A stretch of DNA of 64,000 nt from Dehalococcoidia bacterium UBA1328 (GCA_002306815.1 DBTA01000037.1:108412-172411); one strand, 5' to 3'. Positions 7,552 to 17,060 are shown, numbered from the stretch's first letter. Program-made: numbers and translations. Notes: generated from the sequence alone by a model not told the origin.

Positions 7552-8370
7552 CTAGTTTGCCACGACTTTGCGCGTCGTGCCGGGTAATAGCGACTTTATA
7601 TAAGCACCAACGCGATCGGCGGCTCCATAAGGATCGCCTTCTGAGAGAGTGTTGATCACTTTCGTACCGATTACTGCGCCATCCGCAAAACGTGCGACAT
7701 CTTCGACGTGACCGACATTAGAAATTCCGAATCCGATCCCTACTGGCAGATCGGTGTACTGTCGAACCAACCGGGCGAGATCTTCAACTCTGTCAGAAGC
7801 CATTTCTCGCGTGCCGGTCACGCCTAGAATCGAGACGCAGTAGATAAATCCTTTGGCCCGTTTACAGGCGTGTTCAATCGAATGTTCGGTCGATGTAATC
7901 GCAACAAGCGGGACAAGAGCAAGTCCCGTTTCGTCACAAGCGTCTTGTAAGGGACCTGCTTCGGCGGCTGGAAGATCGGCGGCAATTATGCCATCGAGAC
8001 CAACTTCGACTCCGGTTTCACAGTATTCCTTTAGCCCAATGTTGAGAATCGTGTTGTAGTAGCCCATGAAAATCAGGGGGACATCGATCCCTGCAGCTCT
8101 GATTTCTCGGACGGCCTGGAAACAATGCCCAGGTGTGATGCCGTTGAGCAACGCCTGATGACCCGACGCCTGGATAGTTGGACCATCGCCCAGCGGGTCA
8201 GAGAAAGGGACTCCGAGTTCAATTACGTCTGCGCCGTTGTCGACAAGCGCTTTCACGATTTCAGTTGTTTGGCCTACCTCTGGATAACCAACAGTTACAT
8301 AGGCCACGATCGCAATTCGACCTTCAGTCTTTGCATCCTCGAATGCTGATCTTATTCTATCGGTCGTCAT
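7552..8370 (-). CDS. trpA: Tryptophan synthase alpha subunit
   Basis: Cleaves indole-3-glycerol phosphate to indole and glyceraldehyde 3-phosphate, passing indole to TrpB. At 272 aa it has the normal length. Catalytic Glu51 and Asp62 sit in the signature VIELGVPFSDPLGDGPTIQ, and the barrel phosphate-binding loops GFGISN (near 216) and GAVIGTK (near 234) are clear. No trpB or other trp gene is adjacent in this window. It instead heads the aromatic cluster trpA-aroH-DAHP synthase-ribF-tyrS. Confidence 0.97.
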   Translation of the reverse strand: MTTDRIRSAFEDAKTEGRIAIVAYVTVGYPEVGQTTEIVKALVDNGADVIELGVPFSDPLGDGPTIQASGHQALLNGITPGHCFQAVREIRAAGIDVPLIFMGYYNTILNIGLKEYCETGVEVGLDGIIAADLPAAEAGPLQDACDETGLALVPLVAITSTEHSIEHACKRAKGFIYCVSILGVTGTREMASDRVEDLARLVRQYTDLPVGIGFGISNVGHVEDVARFADGAVIGTKVINTLSEGDPYGAADRVGAYIKSLLPGTTRKVVAN

Positions 8371-8415
8371 TTAGATCGATGTTTCCTTAGAAGATTTCGT
8401 TGTGTTTATTTCGGG

Positions 8416-9345
8416 TCAACCAACATCAATATACTTAGCTACAAGTACTGCAACCGTGTTGTGCAGACCGTGAGCGAACATAGCAGGCCAAATTGAACCG
8501 GTTTTAAGGTACACCCAGCCGAGTGCCAATCCCAACGCGAATGTTGGCACGATGGCACCCGGATCAACGTGAAAAAGACCGAATACAAAAGAGGAGAGGA
8601 GTAGAGAACGTCCGACTCCAACCCTTTTTATGAGCCCGGGCAAAACGTAGCCACGAAAGAATATTTCTTCGGCGGCGGGTCCAATCATTCCGACGAGAAT
8701 TATAGTGACAATGATGCTCCCACCGGCTTCGTCGAGTGCTCGCTGGGCAGTATCCGGCGGGATCAGCGAGTCGACATCTAACCACAAAAGTAGTTGGACC
8801 CAGAACATCAGCACGCTGAGTCCGACAAGCCAGATTCCGACCGAGAATAAGTAGGGCTTGAGTCCTTTTGTCCTAACGAATCCGACGGAACTGAGAGGTG
8901 CTCTGAATCGAACTACTGAGAAGGCAAGTCCGGTCGCAGCGAACGTGACTGACATTGCTGTCGCAGCAATTATTCCAACAGGTACACCTAAAAATTGAGC
9001 TGATCCATCGCCCTTATCAGAACCCAATATGTAGCTGATAACGACGATTCCGATACCCGAGACGAGTGAAACAGCTATCGGCCATAGAGGCGAGCTGAAC
9101 AATCGCAGAAGCACGAACGCCAGGGTAGTGGAAAGAATCCCAACCATGTAGCCCGCGGGCGACGTGACGGTCGTTTTGAAACCAGCGTCAGTGCCATATG
9201 CACCGCCAACGCTAAGGATGGAAATAACGATCAGCATCGTCACTGTTGCCGCCAACACCACATCCATAGGTCCCCATTTCACATTGGGGATCGTGAGCTC
9301 CTTCCAGCGGTCATCTGGCATGTGCGGCTGTTGCGGTGGTATCAC
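8416..9345 (-). CDS. CPBP-family intramembrane metalloprotease
   Basis: A 309-residue polytopic membrane protein with about eight hydrophobic segments starting near residue 28. The CAAX-protease/bacteriocin-processing (CPBP, ABI) signature is complete: EEIFFRG (E226, E227, R231), FGLFHVDP (H259) and FAHGLHN (H292). These residues bind the catalytic zinc. The substrate is unknown; bacterial members process peptides or lipoproteins or modulate membrane signalling. The gene starts 33 bases after the MBL gene stop and may be co-transcribed with it. Confidence 0.9.
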   Translation of the reverse strand: MIPPQQPHMPDDRWKELTIPNVKWGPMDVVLAATVTMLIVISILSVGGAYGTDAGFKTTVTSPAGYMVGILSTTLAFVLLRLFSSPLWPIAVSLVSGIGIVVISYILGSDKGDGSAQFLGVPVGIIAATAMSVTFAATGLAFSVVRFRAPLSSVGFVRTKGLKPYLFSVGIWLVGLSVLMFWVQLLLWLDVDSLIPPDTAQRALDEAGGSIIVTIILVGMIGPAAEEIFFRGYVLPGLIKRVGVGRSLLLSSFVFGLFHVDPGAIVPTFALGLALGWVYLKTGSIWPAMFAHGLHNTVAVLVAKYIDVG

Positions 9346-9378
9346 GGGGATTACTCGTTAATGTGCGCCATCGAGAAG

Positions 9379-10053
9379 CTAAATCGAAGCCCAGGTGACG
9401 TCACCGTAAAGATCGGAGTCGAGTGGCTTAGAAGAGAATTGTCTAAATTCTCGTTTTGACTCGCCGATCGTCGTAAATTCTCCGTGGCCTGGAAGCACAA
9501 CGGAATTTTCGGGAAGGTTGAAAATGTGCGTTTCGAGCGAGTCGATTATTTTCCGTAACGCTTTGTTTGATGATGACTTTCCAGGACCACCCGGGAAGAG
9601 AGTATCGCCGGTAAATACGTGTGCAGGTTCGCCTTTCGATTTTGACGCGTCGGATTCGAGCACGTAGCAAGTCGATCCTGGAGTGTGCCCCGGCGTGAAG
9701 AGTGACTTCAACGTAATGTCGCCAACTCGAACGAGCATCCTCGTTTCGATACTGACCGAAAAGGGAGCAGTCTCAGGTAGGGCTTCTCGATCGAGAGCTC
9801 CGATCCTAGTTGGCACTGGGAATTTTTCGATCACATTCTCGTAACCCTCAACGTGATCGCGATGTCCGTGTGTAATCAAAATAGTTCCGACAGTTGTTCG
9901 ACTCGCCACTTTGATCAGTTCATGTGGATCAGCTGGAGTGTCGATGATGACGGAGCTGCCGGTTCGTGCACAGGTGATTAGAAACGCGTTGTTTGCGAAA
10001 CCAGAAATGAATCGATCTATCGTCCAATATTTTCCGGTGAATACGTTGCTCAT
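9379..10053 (-). CDS. MBL-fold metallohydrolase (glyoxalase II-like)
   Basis: A 224-residue metallo-beta-lactamase-fold hydrolase. The zinc motif THGHRDH is at 61-67, followed by LFTPGHTPGS near 117 (third His), FTGDTLFPGGPG near 147 (bridging Asp) and LPGHGEF near 187 (last His). This pattern is typical of GloB-like hydroxyacylglutathione hydrolases and related thioesterases. The C-terminal glutathione-binding domain of true GloB is absent, so the substrate is uncertain. Cytosolic: no signal peptide is seen. Confidence 0.88.
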   Translation of the reverse strand: MSNVFTGKYWTIDRFISGFANNAFLITCARTGSSVIIDTPADPHELIKVASRTTVGTILITHGHRDHVEGYENVIEKFPVPTRIGALDREALPETAPFSVSIETRMLVRVGDITLKSLFTPGHTPGSTCYVLESDASKSKGEPAHVFTGDTLFPGGPGKSSSNKALRKIIDSLETHIFNLPENSVVLPGHGEFTTIGESKREFRQFSSKPLDSDLYGDVTWASI

Positions 10054-10078
10054 TTGGTGCGGACATGTTACCGATAAA

Positions 10079-10107
10079 AAGAAGCGGCGCTTTATGCGCC
10101 GCTTCTT
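10079..10107 (-). terminator. Strong rho-independent terminator after ftsH
   Basis: A perfect 12-bp stem (10079-10090 with 10096-10107, core GAAGCGGCGC) around the loop TTTAT. On the minus strand it is followed by a TTTATC tract. It lies 28 bases beyond the ftsH stop and just before the MBL gene, separating the two units. The A-rich left flank may give some activity in the other direction. Confidence 0.9.
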
Positions 10108-10134
10108 CGTTTGTATTTGCTAAGACTCGTCGAG

Positions 10135-12072
10135 TTACGTTGCCTGTGGCTCCGGGTCGACTGCATCACCGGATTCATCGTCAAGCTGACCCGTAGGAGC
10201 AGAAGGCTCGTCGGGCAGCGTTGGGTCATCAACGACCATTGGGCTGGCGAGGAGCGGGTCTCGACCTTCAATAATTGCGACAAATTGATCGGAGTCGATT
10301 GTTTCGTGTTCTAGCAGGAACTCGGCAATACCTTCTAACTCTTTGTCGTGGTCAGTGAGCAACTGGTTTGCCCGGTCTTCACCTTCCTTAAGAAGACGGT
10401 TGATCTCGTCGTCAATCAAGCTTTCTGTCTTGAGGGAGTAGTCACGTTCTTCAGACATTTCGCGTCCAAGGAATACGGCACCCCCCTGGCGTTTGCCGAA
10501 CGATCGGTTCGAGAGCTTTTCGCTCATACCAAGTCGCATGACCATTTCGCGAGCAATCGACGTTGCCTGTTCGAAGTCGTTGGATGCACCGCTAGTGACA
10601 TCACCGACTTTCAGAACTTCAGCTGCTCGGCCACCCATTGCGGCCGCAATTTGTGCTTCTAGCTGCTCCTGAGAGTGATACGACTTGTCTTCCTGCTGCC
10701 AGCGGGTGAATCCACCAGCCTGACCTCGAGCAATGATCGAGATCTTGCCGATCGGCGATCCGCCAGGCATTAGGTGTGCAACAAGGGCATGACCTGCCTC
10801 GTGGTAGGCAGTGATTCGTCGATCTTTTTCGCTAATCACCTTGCTCTTTCGTGCGGGACCCATCGATACCCGGTCTATCGCTTCTGTCAAATTTTCGTAG
10901 CTGATCAATTTTTGGTTAGCACGAGCTGCCAAAAGAGCGGCTTCGTTAATCAGATTCGCTAAGTCAGCTCCCGAGAAACCAGGTGTTTGTTTCGCAATGT
11001 TTGCGAGATCTACACTCTTGTCGATGGGTTTGCCCTTTGCATGCACGTCGAGGATCGCTGTGCGTCCACGAATGTCAGGACTGTCGAGAATTACTCGGCG
11101 GTCAAAACGACCGGGGCGTAGCAGCGCAGGGTCAAGAATGTCGGGTCGGTTAGTTGCGGCTATGACGATTACATTGGTCGTCGAATCGAAACCGTCCATT
11201 TCGACCAACATCTGGTTGAGGGTCTGCTCACGCTCGTCGTGACCACCGCCTAGACCGGCACCTCGGTGTCGACCTACAGCATCAATTTCATCTACGAAGA
11301 TGATGCAAGGTGAGTGTCGTCTGGCCTGTTCAAACAGGTCTCGGACACGTGATGCACCAACACCTACGAACATTTCAACGAACTCGGAACCCGAGATTGA
11401 GAAGAACGGCACTCCCGCCTCGCCAGCCACAGCGCGGGCAAGGAGTGTTTTACCAGTACCTGGAGGTCCTACCAACAGGACTCCGGCAGGGATTTTGGCT
11501 CCGAGTGCCTGGAAGCGTTCTGGGTACTTGAGAAACTCAACAACTTCTTCGAGCTCTTCTTTGGCTTCAGGCACACCGGCGACATCGAAGAATGTAACCG
11601 TTGCCTTTGTGCCGATGAACATTCGAGCCTTGCTCTTACCGAAGCCCATTTGCTGGTTACTATTGCCCTGAGCCTGACGCATCATGAACAGGATCAAGCC
11701 ACCGAACAGGATGAGCGGTAGGAAGCCGATGAGGATTCCTAACAGATTTCCGAATCCGGTCGATCCTTTGACATTCACCGAGTAGTTGGAGTTCGGCACC
11801 CCGGCGCTACTTAGTAAATCGGCAATACTCGATCCTTCTTCTTTTCTAGATTTAAATACGTTGGCACCATCGGTGATGGTCAGGGAATCGCCCGAAACTT
11901 CGATTTCGAGTTTTGTTGATCCGCTGCTCTTCTTCGCCAACTCGACGACTTCGTTTATGCCGACCTCTTGATCTCCATTCAGTGGCTGGTCGACAAACAT
12001 GAAGAAGATTGTGATCACTGCGATGATGATCACGAGGTAGACGAGGCTGTTCCGCATCCAGCGGTTGCTCAT
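10135..12072 (-). CDS. ftsH: ATP-dependent zinc metalloprotease FtsH
   Basis: Membrane-anchored AAA+ protease that degrades misfolded and regulatory membrane proteins. The 645 residues show TM1 at about 10-27, an extracytoplasmic domain, TM2 at about 109-131, then the AAA domain with Walker A GPPGTGKT (202-209), Walker B IIFVDEID (257-264) and the arginine-finger region RPGRFDRR (319-326). The protease domain has HEAGH at 424-428 and a downstream Asp in TSGASNDFEQAT. The C-terminal tail is Asp/Pro-rich. It is divergent from infC, with a 362-base shared upstream region. Confidence 0.97.
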   Translation of the reverse strand: MSNRWMRNSLVYLVIIIAVITIFFMFVDQPLNGDQEVGINEVVELAKKSSGSTKLEIEVSGDSLTITDGANVFKSRKEEGSSIADLLSSAGVPNSNYSVNVKGSTGFGNLLGILIGFLPLILFGGLILFMMRQAQGNSNQQMGFGKSKARMFIGTKATVTFFDVAGVPEAKEELEEVVEFLKYPERFQALGAKIPAGVLLVGPPGTGKTLLARAVAGEAGVPFFSISGSEFVEMFVGVGASRVRDLFEQARRHSPCIIFVDEIDAVGRHRGAGLGGGHDEREQTLNQMLVEMDGFDSTTNVIVIAATNRPDILDPALLRPGRFDRRVILDSPDIRGRTAILDVHAKGKPIDKSVDLANIAKQTPGFSGADLANLINEAALLAARANQKLISYENLTEAIDRVSMGPARKSKVISEKDRRITAYHEAGHALVAHLMPGGSPIGKISIIARGQAGGFTRWQQEDKSYHSQEQLEAQIAAAMGGRAAEVLKVGDVTSGASNDFEQATSIAREMVMRLGMSEKLSNRSFGKRQGGAVFLGREMSEERDYSLKTESLIDDEINRLLKEGEDRANQLLTDHDKELEGIAEFLLEHETIDSDQFVAIIEGRDPLLASPMVVDDPTLPDEPSAPTGQLDDESGDAVDPEPQAT

Positions 12073-12302
12073 GTGTCCTGGCCGTCCTGTCGCTGTTAGT
12101 TAGTCGTTGCGATCGAATTCATCTCAGTTATTTGCATGAATTTTTCTTAGTGAAGATTCGATAGATTTTTATTAGCCAAAATCATGCGGACTCGTAAGCC
12201 CGCCACTGTGCTGTAATCCTACCATAGCGGTGATTCTCAACCGCATTGGAATGTGCTCGTTATACGTGAAGAAATCCTGAAGAGATTCGTACTCCTATCC
12301 AA

Positions 12303-12331
12303 TTGAGTATCTCAGCTCAGGTTGCTATATT
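12303..12331 (+). promoter_or_regulatory. Sigma-70-type promoter of infC-rpmI-rplT
   Basis: TTGAGT (12303-12308), a 17-base spacer and TATATT (12326-12331) match the consensus at 4/6 and 5/6. Transcription would start near 12338, leaving a leader of about 97 nt before infC. It is the best promoter match in the 362-base region between ftsH and infC. The rest of that region holds no gene that I can see; ftsH must have its own promoter there, which I could not place confidently. Confidence 0.6.
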
Positions 12332-12423
12332 GGAAGTTCGACTATTTTGATACTGTGGAGTAGCGCGCGCTGAGTGAGTAAGAAGGTGCAAACGGATCCG
12401 GATGAATCCAACACGTATCTAGA

Positions 12424-12437
12424 GGAGAACGAACATA
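12424..12437 (+). promoter_or_regulatory. Ribosome binding site that fixes an AUA start for infC
   Basis: GGAG at 12424-12427 is followed by 7 bases and then ATA at 12435-12437. The GTG at 12453 has no such sequence at proper distance, and the codons between (AKEFR) are the conserved start of IF-3. Confidence 0.75.
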
Positions 12438-13034
12438 GCAAAAGAATTTAGGGTGAACCGACGAATTCGGGCTGATCAAGTTCGGGTAATTCGTGGTGAA
12501 TATTCGTCTGAGTCAATGGTGATGGGCATCCGTGATGCGATTGATCTTGCTCAACGAGAAGGCCTCGATCTTGTTGAGGTCGGCCCTAACCAAAATCCGC
12601 CAGTTTGTCGCTTGTTGGATTACGGTCGATTCAAATTTATACAGAGCAAAAAGCAACGAGAAGCTCGCAAGGTTTCTCGAAGCACTAGCAAGCAGAAGGA
12701 AGTACGCCTTAGTCCGGTAATGTCAGATAACGACATCGAGACAAAAATCAAGGTGACTAAAACTCTTCTCGCTGAAGGTGCCAAAGTCAGGGTCTTCGTC
12801 AGATTCCGAGGTCGGCAGCGAGCTCATCCGGAAATGGCAATGAAAGTTTTGAGGAAGGTTGCCGAAGGTGTTGCTAGTGTCGCAAAACTGGAGAAACCGC
12901 CTGGAATGGAGGGTCGCGTGCTAAGCATATTGCTGGCACCTTCGCCTCAACAGCAACAGCGAGACCGACAGGGAAAAGCAGGTCCAGTAGCAGCAGCGAG
13001 CGCGCCGACTGAAGGCGAGTCTGCAACCGAATAG
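12435..13034 (+). CDS. infC: Translation initiation factor IF-3, probable AUA start
   Basis: IF-3 binds the 30S subunit, blocks early 50S joining and rejects non-AUG starts. The N-domain begins AKEFRVNRRIRADQVRVI and continues with GLDLVEVGPNQNPPVCRLLDYGRF. The C-domain shows KEVRLSP, KVRVFVRFRGRQ and KPPGMEGR, followed by a Gln/Ala-rich tail. I place the start at ATA 12435 (199 aa) because of its Shine-Dalgarno spacing and N-terminal homology. A rare start codon in infC is a known device for autoregulation by IF-3 in E. coli (AUU). It leads the infC-rpmI-rplT operon. Confidence 0.93.
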   Translation: MAKEFRVNRRIRADQVRVIRGEYSSESMVMGIRDAIDLAQREGLDLVEVGPNQNPPVCRLLDYGRFKFIQSKKQREARKVSRSTSKQKEVRLSPVMSDNDIETKIKVTKTLLAEGAKVRVFVRFRGRQRAHPEMAMKVLRKVAEGVASVAKLEKPPGMEGRVLSILLAPSPQQQQRDRQGKAGPVAAASAPTEGESATE

Positions 13035-13096
13035 CAAAGCTCAGGCTCAGTAGTTCTACGCCTGACCACGAAGATTGAGAACGGAATAAATCTGAC

Positions 13097-13300
13097 ATGC
13101 CGAAGATGAAGACCCACAAGGGCGCCAAGAAACGTTTCCATGTTAGTGGAACGGGCAAGGTGCTTCGAACGAAGGGTCCGAAGAGTCACTTCCGACGACG
13201 AAAGGCCGCACGTGTAAAGCGGTTGTTCGGAGGCAAGGTAGCGCTCGATTCGAAGACATTCTCAAAGACCATAAAGCAGTCGCTCAGCGCCCTTCGCTAG
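13097..13300 (+). CDS. rpmI: 50S ribosomal protein L35
   Basis: A 67-residue basic protein with the L35 signature PKMKTHKGAKKRF at its N-terminus and SHFRRRKAARVKR in the middle. Length and position between infC and rplT are standard. A late-assembling component of the large subunit. Confidence 0.97.
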   Translation: MPKMKTHKGAKKRFHVSGTGKVLRTKGPKSHFRRRKAARVKRLFGGKVALDSKTFSKTIKQSLSALR

Positions 13301-13383
13301 AAGTCACTGCACAACATCATCATCTGAGTTCATCGTTGGGGCTACATCGGATGCTCTGCGATTGACTGCCAAGGAGACTTACA

Positions 13384-13746
13384 TTGGCCAGAGTTAAAGC
13401 CGGTAAAACTACACGACGACGTCATAAGGCTGTACTGAAGGAGACGCGAGGACATCGTGCTTCACGAAGCCGACGCTACAAAGTTGCCCGAGAGTCGCTG
13501 ACTCACGCACAGGCATATTCAACTTCTCACCGACGTCTCAAGAAGCGAACCAACCGATCGCTACAGATTGTTCGAATCAACGCAGCAGCCCGAGCGCTCG
13601 GTATCAACTACGCCAGCTTGATACACGGTATGTCTCTAGCTGGTATTGAGATTGACCGAAAGTCACTCGCTGAACTCGCCGTCCGCGAGCCAGAGGGATT
13701 TTCTCAGGTAGTGGAGACTGCCCGTGCGGCTCTTCCGTCAAGCTAA
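13384..13746 (+). CDS. rplT: 50S ribosomal protein L20
   Basis: A 120-residue L20 that binds 23S rRNA early in 50S assembly. Motifs: ARVKAG at the start, RRRHKAVLK, a SRRYKVARESLTHAQAYS helix and WINRIN-like IVRINAAARALGINYASL. The start is TTG, supported by AAGGAG at 13371-13376, seven bases upstream. In several phyla L20 represses its own operon; I could not identify an L20-binding leader here. Confidence 0.97.
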   Translation: MARVKAGKTTRRRHKAVLKETRGHRASRSRRYKVARESLTHAQAYSTSHRRLKKRTNRSLQIVRINAAARALGINYASLIHGMSLAGIEIDRKSLAELAVREPEGFSQVVETARAALPSS

Positions 13747-13762
13747 CTGTAAAGCAACTCTT

Positions 13763-14746
13763 TTATTCGGTAGAGTCGACAGTTGAAGAGTTTGAATTTC
13801 GAGGCGCGCCAAGGTGCAACTCGAAGAATTTAACGATCTTTTCAATGTAGGCCTTCGGCTGAGTTCGAAATGCCCCGGTGTGCCCGGCATCCGGGACCAT
13901 CCAAACGGATCCCTGACCCATCTCGATTTCATCAAAGCTCGCACCTATCGCCCGCCCCAATAGACGGGCGTGTTCAACAGGTACTTCTGAATCTTCTTCG
14001 CCGTGGATTATCAACACTGGGGTGTCGGATTGAGCAATCGCTCTTGCTGGTGAAATTTCACGCACGTCGATTCTGTACAAGGTGCGTGCCATAAACTCCA
14101 TACCGGGCAGCCAGGCCCGTAGCGGACGCTTGAATCGGGTCATCGAGTGTTTGAACATGAGTCCTAGATCAGCAAAAGCGCTGTCGGATACGACCGCACC
14201 GTAAGTATTTGGGTTCGATCCTGCCAGGAGCGCCACAACGCCTCCCAGAGAGAAGCCGAGTACTCCGATTCTGCTACTGTCGGCACCGCGGCTAACCAGA
14301 AAGTCGGAAGCGCCTTGTAGATCGAGCCGTTCGAAGTAGCCGGAAGAGGAAAGTTCGGTGGGGGAGTCGCCTCGGCCTCGAAGATCTAACATCAAAACTC
14401 CAAAGCCCTGGCGGTGTAGTTCTCGGGCAATTCTCATGGTGCCAATTTTCGAATCGCTGCGACTGGTATTGTCGCCGTTGACCATGGCGATCCACGAGTT
14501 GCCGCTGGCTATAGGCTCAGGTGTATGGGAAACCGGTTCAGGTGGAATGAACCAGCCGGAAAGTTCGGCATCGCCACCCCGGCTACTGAAATGAACGTCT
14601 TCGTAGTCGAGACCTATCGAAGTGGGATCTTCTTCGGGTCTCACTCGCGTGGTTTGAGTTAAACGCGCCGCCATAGCGGAAGACACGCCAATGTAACTCC
14701 CGCCAGCGAGTCCGAGCAGAGTGAATGTTCTTTTGAGAAATCCCAC
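13763..14746 (-). CDS. Alpha/beta hydrolase with N-terminal membrane anchor
   Basis: A 327-residue protein. A hydrophobic N-terminus (about residues 8-28) may be a signal anchor, followed by an alpha/beta-hydrolase domain. The nucleophile elbow is GFSLGG near residue 165, the acid lies in IIHGEEDSEVP near 255, and the His lies in PDAGHTGAF near 293. The LDLRGRGDSP segment is typical of the BAAT/acyl-CoA thioester hydrolase-like and dienelactone-hydrolase-like group. The substrate is unknown. Convergent with rplT, ending 17 bases from it. Confidence 0.85.
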   Translation of the reverse strand: MGFLKRTFTLLGLAGGSYIGVSSAMAARLTQTTRVRPEEDPTSIGLDYEDVHFSSRGGDAELSGWFIPPEPVSHTPEPIASGNSWIAMVNGDNTSRSDSKIGTMRIARELHRQGFGVLMLDLRGRGDSPTELSSSGYFERLDLQGASDFLVSRGADSSRIGVLGFSLGGVVALLAGSNPNTYGAVVSDSAFADLGLMFKHSMTRFKRPLRAWLPGMEFMARTLYRIDVREISPARAIAQSDTPVLIIHGEEDSEVPVEHARLLGRAIGASFDEIEMGQGSVWMVPDAGHTGAFRTQPKAYIEKIVKFFELHLGAPRNSNSSTVDSTE

Positions 14747-14855
14747 GCCGAAATCCTACAGCGAAGCTCTCTTTGTTGCTCGGGTTGAGCGGCGGGCTTT
14801 CGATGCCCAATTAAGAACATCGTGCGGAACGGCGTGATTGTTATCGCTCAATGAA

Positions 14856-15758
14856 TCAGGCGATAACCGAGTCGACCATCACGAGTACGAGCACAAGAGC
14901 CAAATATAGCAGGGAATATTTGTATACTCGCGTTGCTGTTGGCTTGTCGGGAATCCGGATCAATTTGTAGGCGTACCATAAAAACGCAAGGTTAAGCGCT
15001 ATTGCACCAATCATGTACGTCCAGCCAAGGCTCTCGGTCACGACTCCAAACAGAATCGTGAGTGGGGCAAGAATGACCGTGTAGAGCGTTATTTGCACAG
15101 TGGTGAGCCTAACTCCACGAACGACTGGCAACATTGGGATGTTTGCCTTTGCGTAGTCGTCTTTGATCATGATCGCCAACGCCCAGAAATGAGGCGGTGT
15201 CCAGAAGAAAATGATGATAAACATGTACCACGCCGAGAGATTGAGCGTATTTGTCCCAGCGGCGAATCCGACCAACGGCGGTACTGCACCGGCGGCTCCA
15301 CCCAACACGATGTTTTGCGGTGTGGTGCGTTTGAGAATCACCGTGTAAAGGCCGAAATAGAGCACTGTTCCCGTAATAGCCAGTACTCCAGCAAGGACGT
15401 TAGTCATTAGCGAGAAAATCGCGAACGAGCCGGCGTTTAGGGCAAGACCGAAGAGGGCAGCTGTTAAAGGCGATATTCGTCCCTCAGCGACAGGGCGATT
15501 CTTAGTCCGTCCCATCTTCTGGTCGATCTCGCCTTCGTAAGCCATGTTGAGCGAAGCTGCCCCACCTGAGGCGAGCGCTCCACCTATCAGCACAGCGAGA
15601 AGTACTTCCATGGTTGGTGTGCTTGCGGCACCGAGGAAAGCGCCGGCCACGGCTGAAACCAGTAGGAGTGACATTACCCGCGGCTTGGTGAGGGCGATGT
15701 AATCGTTCACCACGGTCATCACCGAGTGACGCTCAACTGTCTGGTCGGGTGTAGTCAT
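14856..15758 (-). CDS. ctaB: Heme o synthase (protoheme IX farnesyltransferase)
   Basis: Transfers a farnesyl group to heme B for haem-copper oxidases. This 300-residue UbiA-family membrane protein has about nine hydrophobic segments. The prenyl-diphosphate Asp motifs are visible: NMAYEGEIDQKMGRTKNRP near 73 and the second cytosolic motif IMIKDDYAKANIPMLPVV near 190. It follows ctaA by 39 bases on the same strand, forming a heme A synthesis pair. No oxidase subunit genes are in the window. Confidence 0.95.
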   Translation of the reverse strand: MTTPDQTVERHSVMTVVNDYIALTKPRVMSLLLVSAVAGAFLGAASTPTMEVLLAVLIGGALASGGAASLNMAYEGEIDQKMGRTKNRPVAEGRISPLTAALFGLALNAGSFAIFSLMTNVLAGVLAITGTVLYFGLYTVILKRTTPQNIVLGGAAGAVPPLVGFAAGTNTLNLSAWYMFIIIFFWTPPHFWALAIMIKDDYAKANIPMLPVVRGVRLTTVQITLYTVILAPLTILFGVVTESLGWTYMIGAIALNLAFLWYAYKLIRIPDKPTATRVYKYSLLYLALVLVLVMVDSVIA

Positions 15759-15797
15759 ATATAGATATTAGATGTTTAGAGGCATAGAGTCACGAAA

Positions 15798-16841
15798 TTA
15801 GTTCGACTTAGCTAGTTCGCGTCTGGGGACCGGTCGGAGCAGCAAGGCAACCACGAACACCATATGTACCCACACGAGAGTTGCAAGGCTCAGGTGTCCT
15901 GCTCGTGCCCATTCGGAGAACGATGTCCAAGGGTTTGCCGCACCCATCAGCATTTGAGCAATGACTATGATCGCGGAGGCAATTGCTACAAATCGTAGTG
16001 CACCGGAAATATTAGGCAAACGCCAAACCTTATGACCGGCGTACAGGACTAGCAAGATCGATACAAATGACAGGAAGCGGTGAATCATATGAATCCATGC
16101 GAACGTCGACTGCGGTATGAAATCACCACCACACAGCGGCCAGGAAGCACAAATTGCACCTGCTTCACGCCATACTGCATATGATCCCGATAGCAGTGCA
16201 ACAAGCGTGAACACCGCCGCGAGAGCGGAAATCTGAAGAGCAGTTCGATGCTCATAGCTAACTCTGCCCCATATCCATGGGGTGCTTCCCATCAGCGTCT
16301 TTTCTCGCCCGTAAGTCGCCGCAACAAGCACAAGTATTCCTAACAAGGCAACAATTTCGGCAAGGAACAAATGAAGTGTTCTAATTGCAGGGTCGAGATC
16401 GTTTAGCACGACGGCTCCGCCGAGCATGCCGACTATGAAAATGAGAATCAGTTCTGCTGTTGCCAGCCAGGCGACTACTCGGCTCGATCGATATTTGACC
16501 CACACGCGAACAACTGCGGCAATGATTGCCAGCCCGAGTAGTGTTCCGACAGAACGGTGACCGTATTCGAGAATTACGTTGTGTGGACGTGGTGTGGTGG
16601 TTCGTGGGCCATTGTAAAGGCGGTCGATCGTCGGCTGGTCGAGTGGGGGGAATATCTGCCCAAAGCAAGTTGGCCAGTCGGGACAACCATCACCAGACCC
16701 GGTGACGCGGACGACTCCACCAAGAGTTATTTGCAGGATCACTCCGATAATTGCGATGACGAGGAGTGTAATGAGCAATTTGTCTTTCCAAATTGGAGAG
16801 GTTTTGGTGCTCAAGTCGGAGGCGCTTTCAATTATTTCCAT
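15798..16841 (-). CDS. ctaA: Heme A synthase (COX15/CtaA)
   Basis: Oxidises the C8 methyl of heme O to the formyl of heme A. Eight hydrophobic segments are seen, with the family motifs TLGGVVRVTGSG near 39, CPDWPTCFG near 53 (paired cysteines), EYGHRSVG near 91 (heme His), LHLFLAEI (His) near 155 and WIHMIHRFLSF near 249 (His pair). I start at ATG 16841 (347 aa). A TTG 25 codons upstream (16916) keeps the frame open but adds residues unlike the family. Confidence 0.94.
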   Translation of the reverse strand: MEIIESASDLSTKTSPIWKDKLLITLLVIAIIGVILQITLGGVVRVTGSGDGCPDWPTCFGQIFPPLDQPTIDRLYNGPRTTTPRPHNVILEYGHRSVGTLLGLAIIAAVVRVWVKYRSSRVVAWLATAELILIFIVGMLGGAVVLNDLDPAIRTLHLFLAEIVALLGILVLVAATYGREKTLMGSTPWIWGRVSYEHRTALQISALAAVFTLVALLSGSYAVWREAGAICASWPLCGGDFIPQSTFAWIHMIHRFLSFVSILLVLYAGHKVWRLPNISGALRFVAIASAIIVIAQMLMGAANPWTSFSEWARAGHLSLATLVWVHMVFVVALLLRPVPRRELAKSN

Positions 16842-17060
16842 TTGGGTCCAATTTCGATTTAGGAAATGCCTGACGGTTGAGACGGTGAGAAGGGCTGGTC
16901 GCCCGTCAACCCGCAACTACGGGTTAATGATCGCGCAAAATCTGGCGAATTGGCAGTCAGTTTAGAGTCGGCAAACGCTGACAGAAATGAGTTTTGCGTG
17001 TCGGATTCTGAGCGATCGTACGGTGGTGATCAGTCGTAATTGGCACAGAGGACAATTTTG

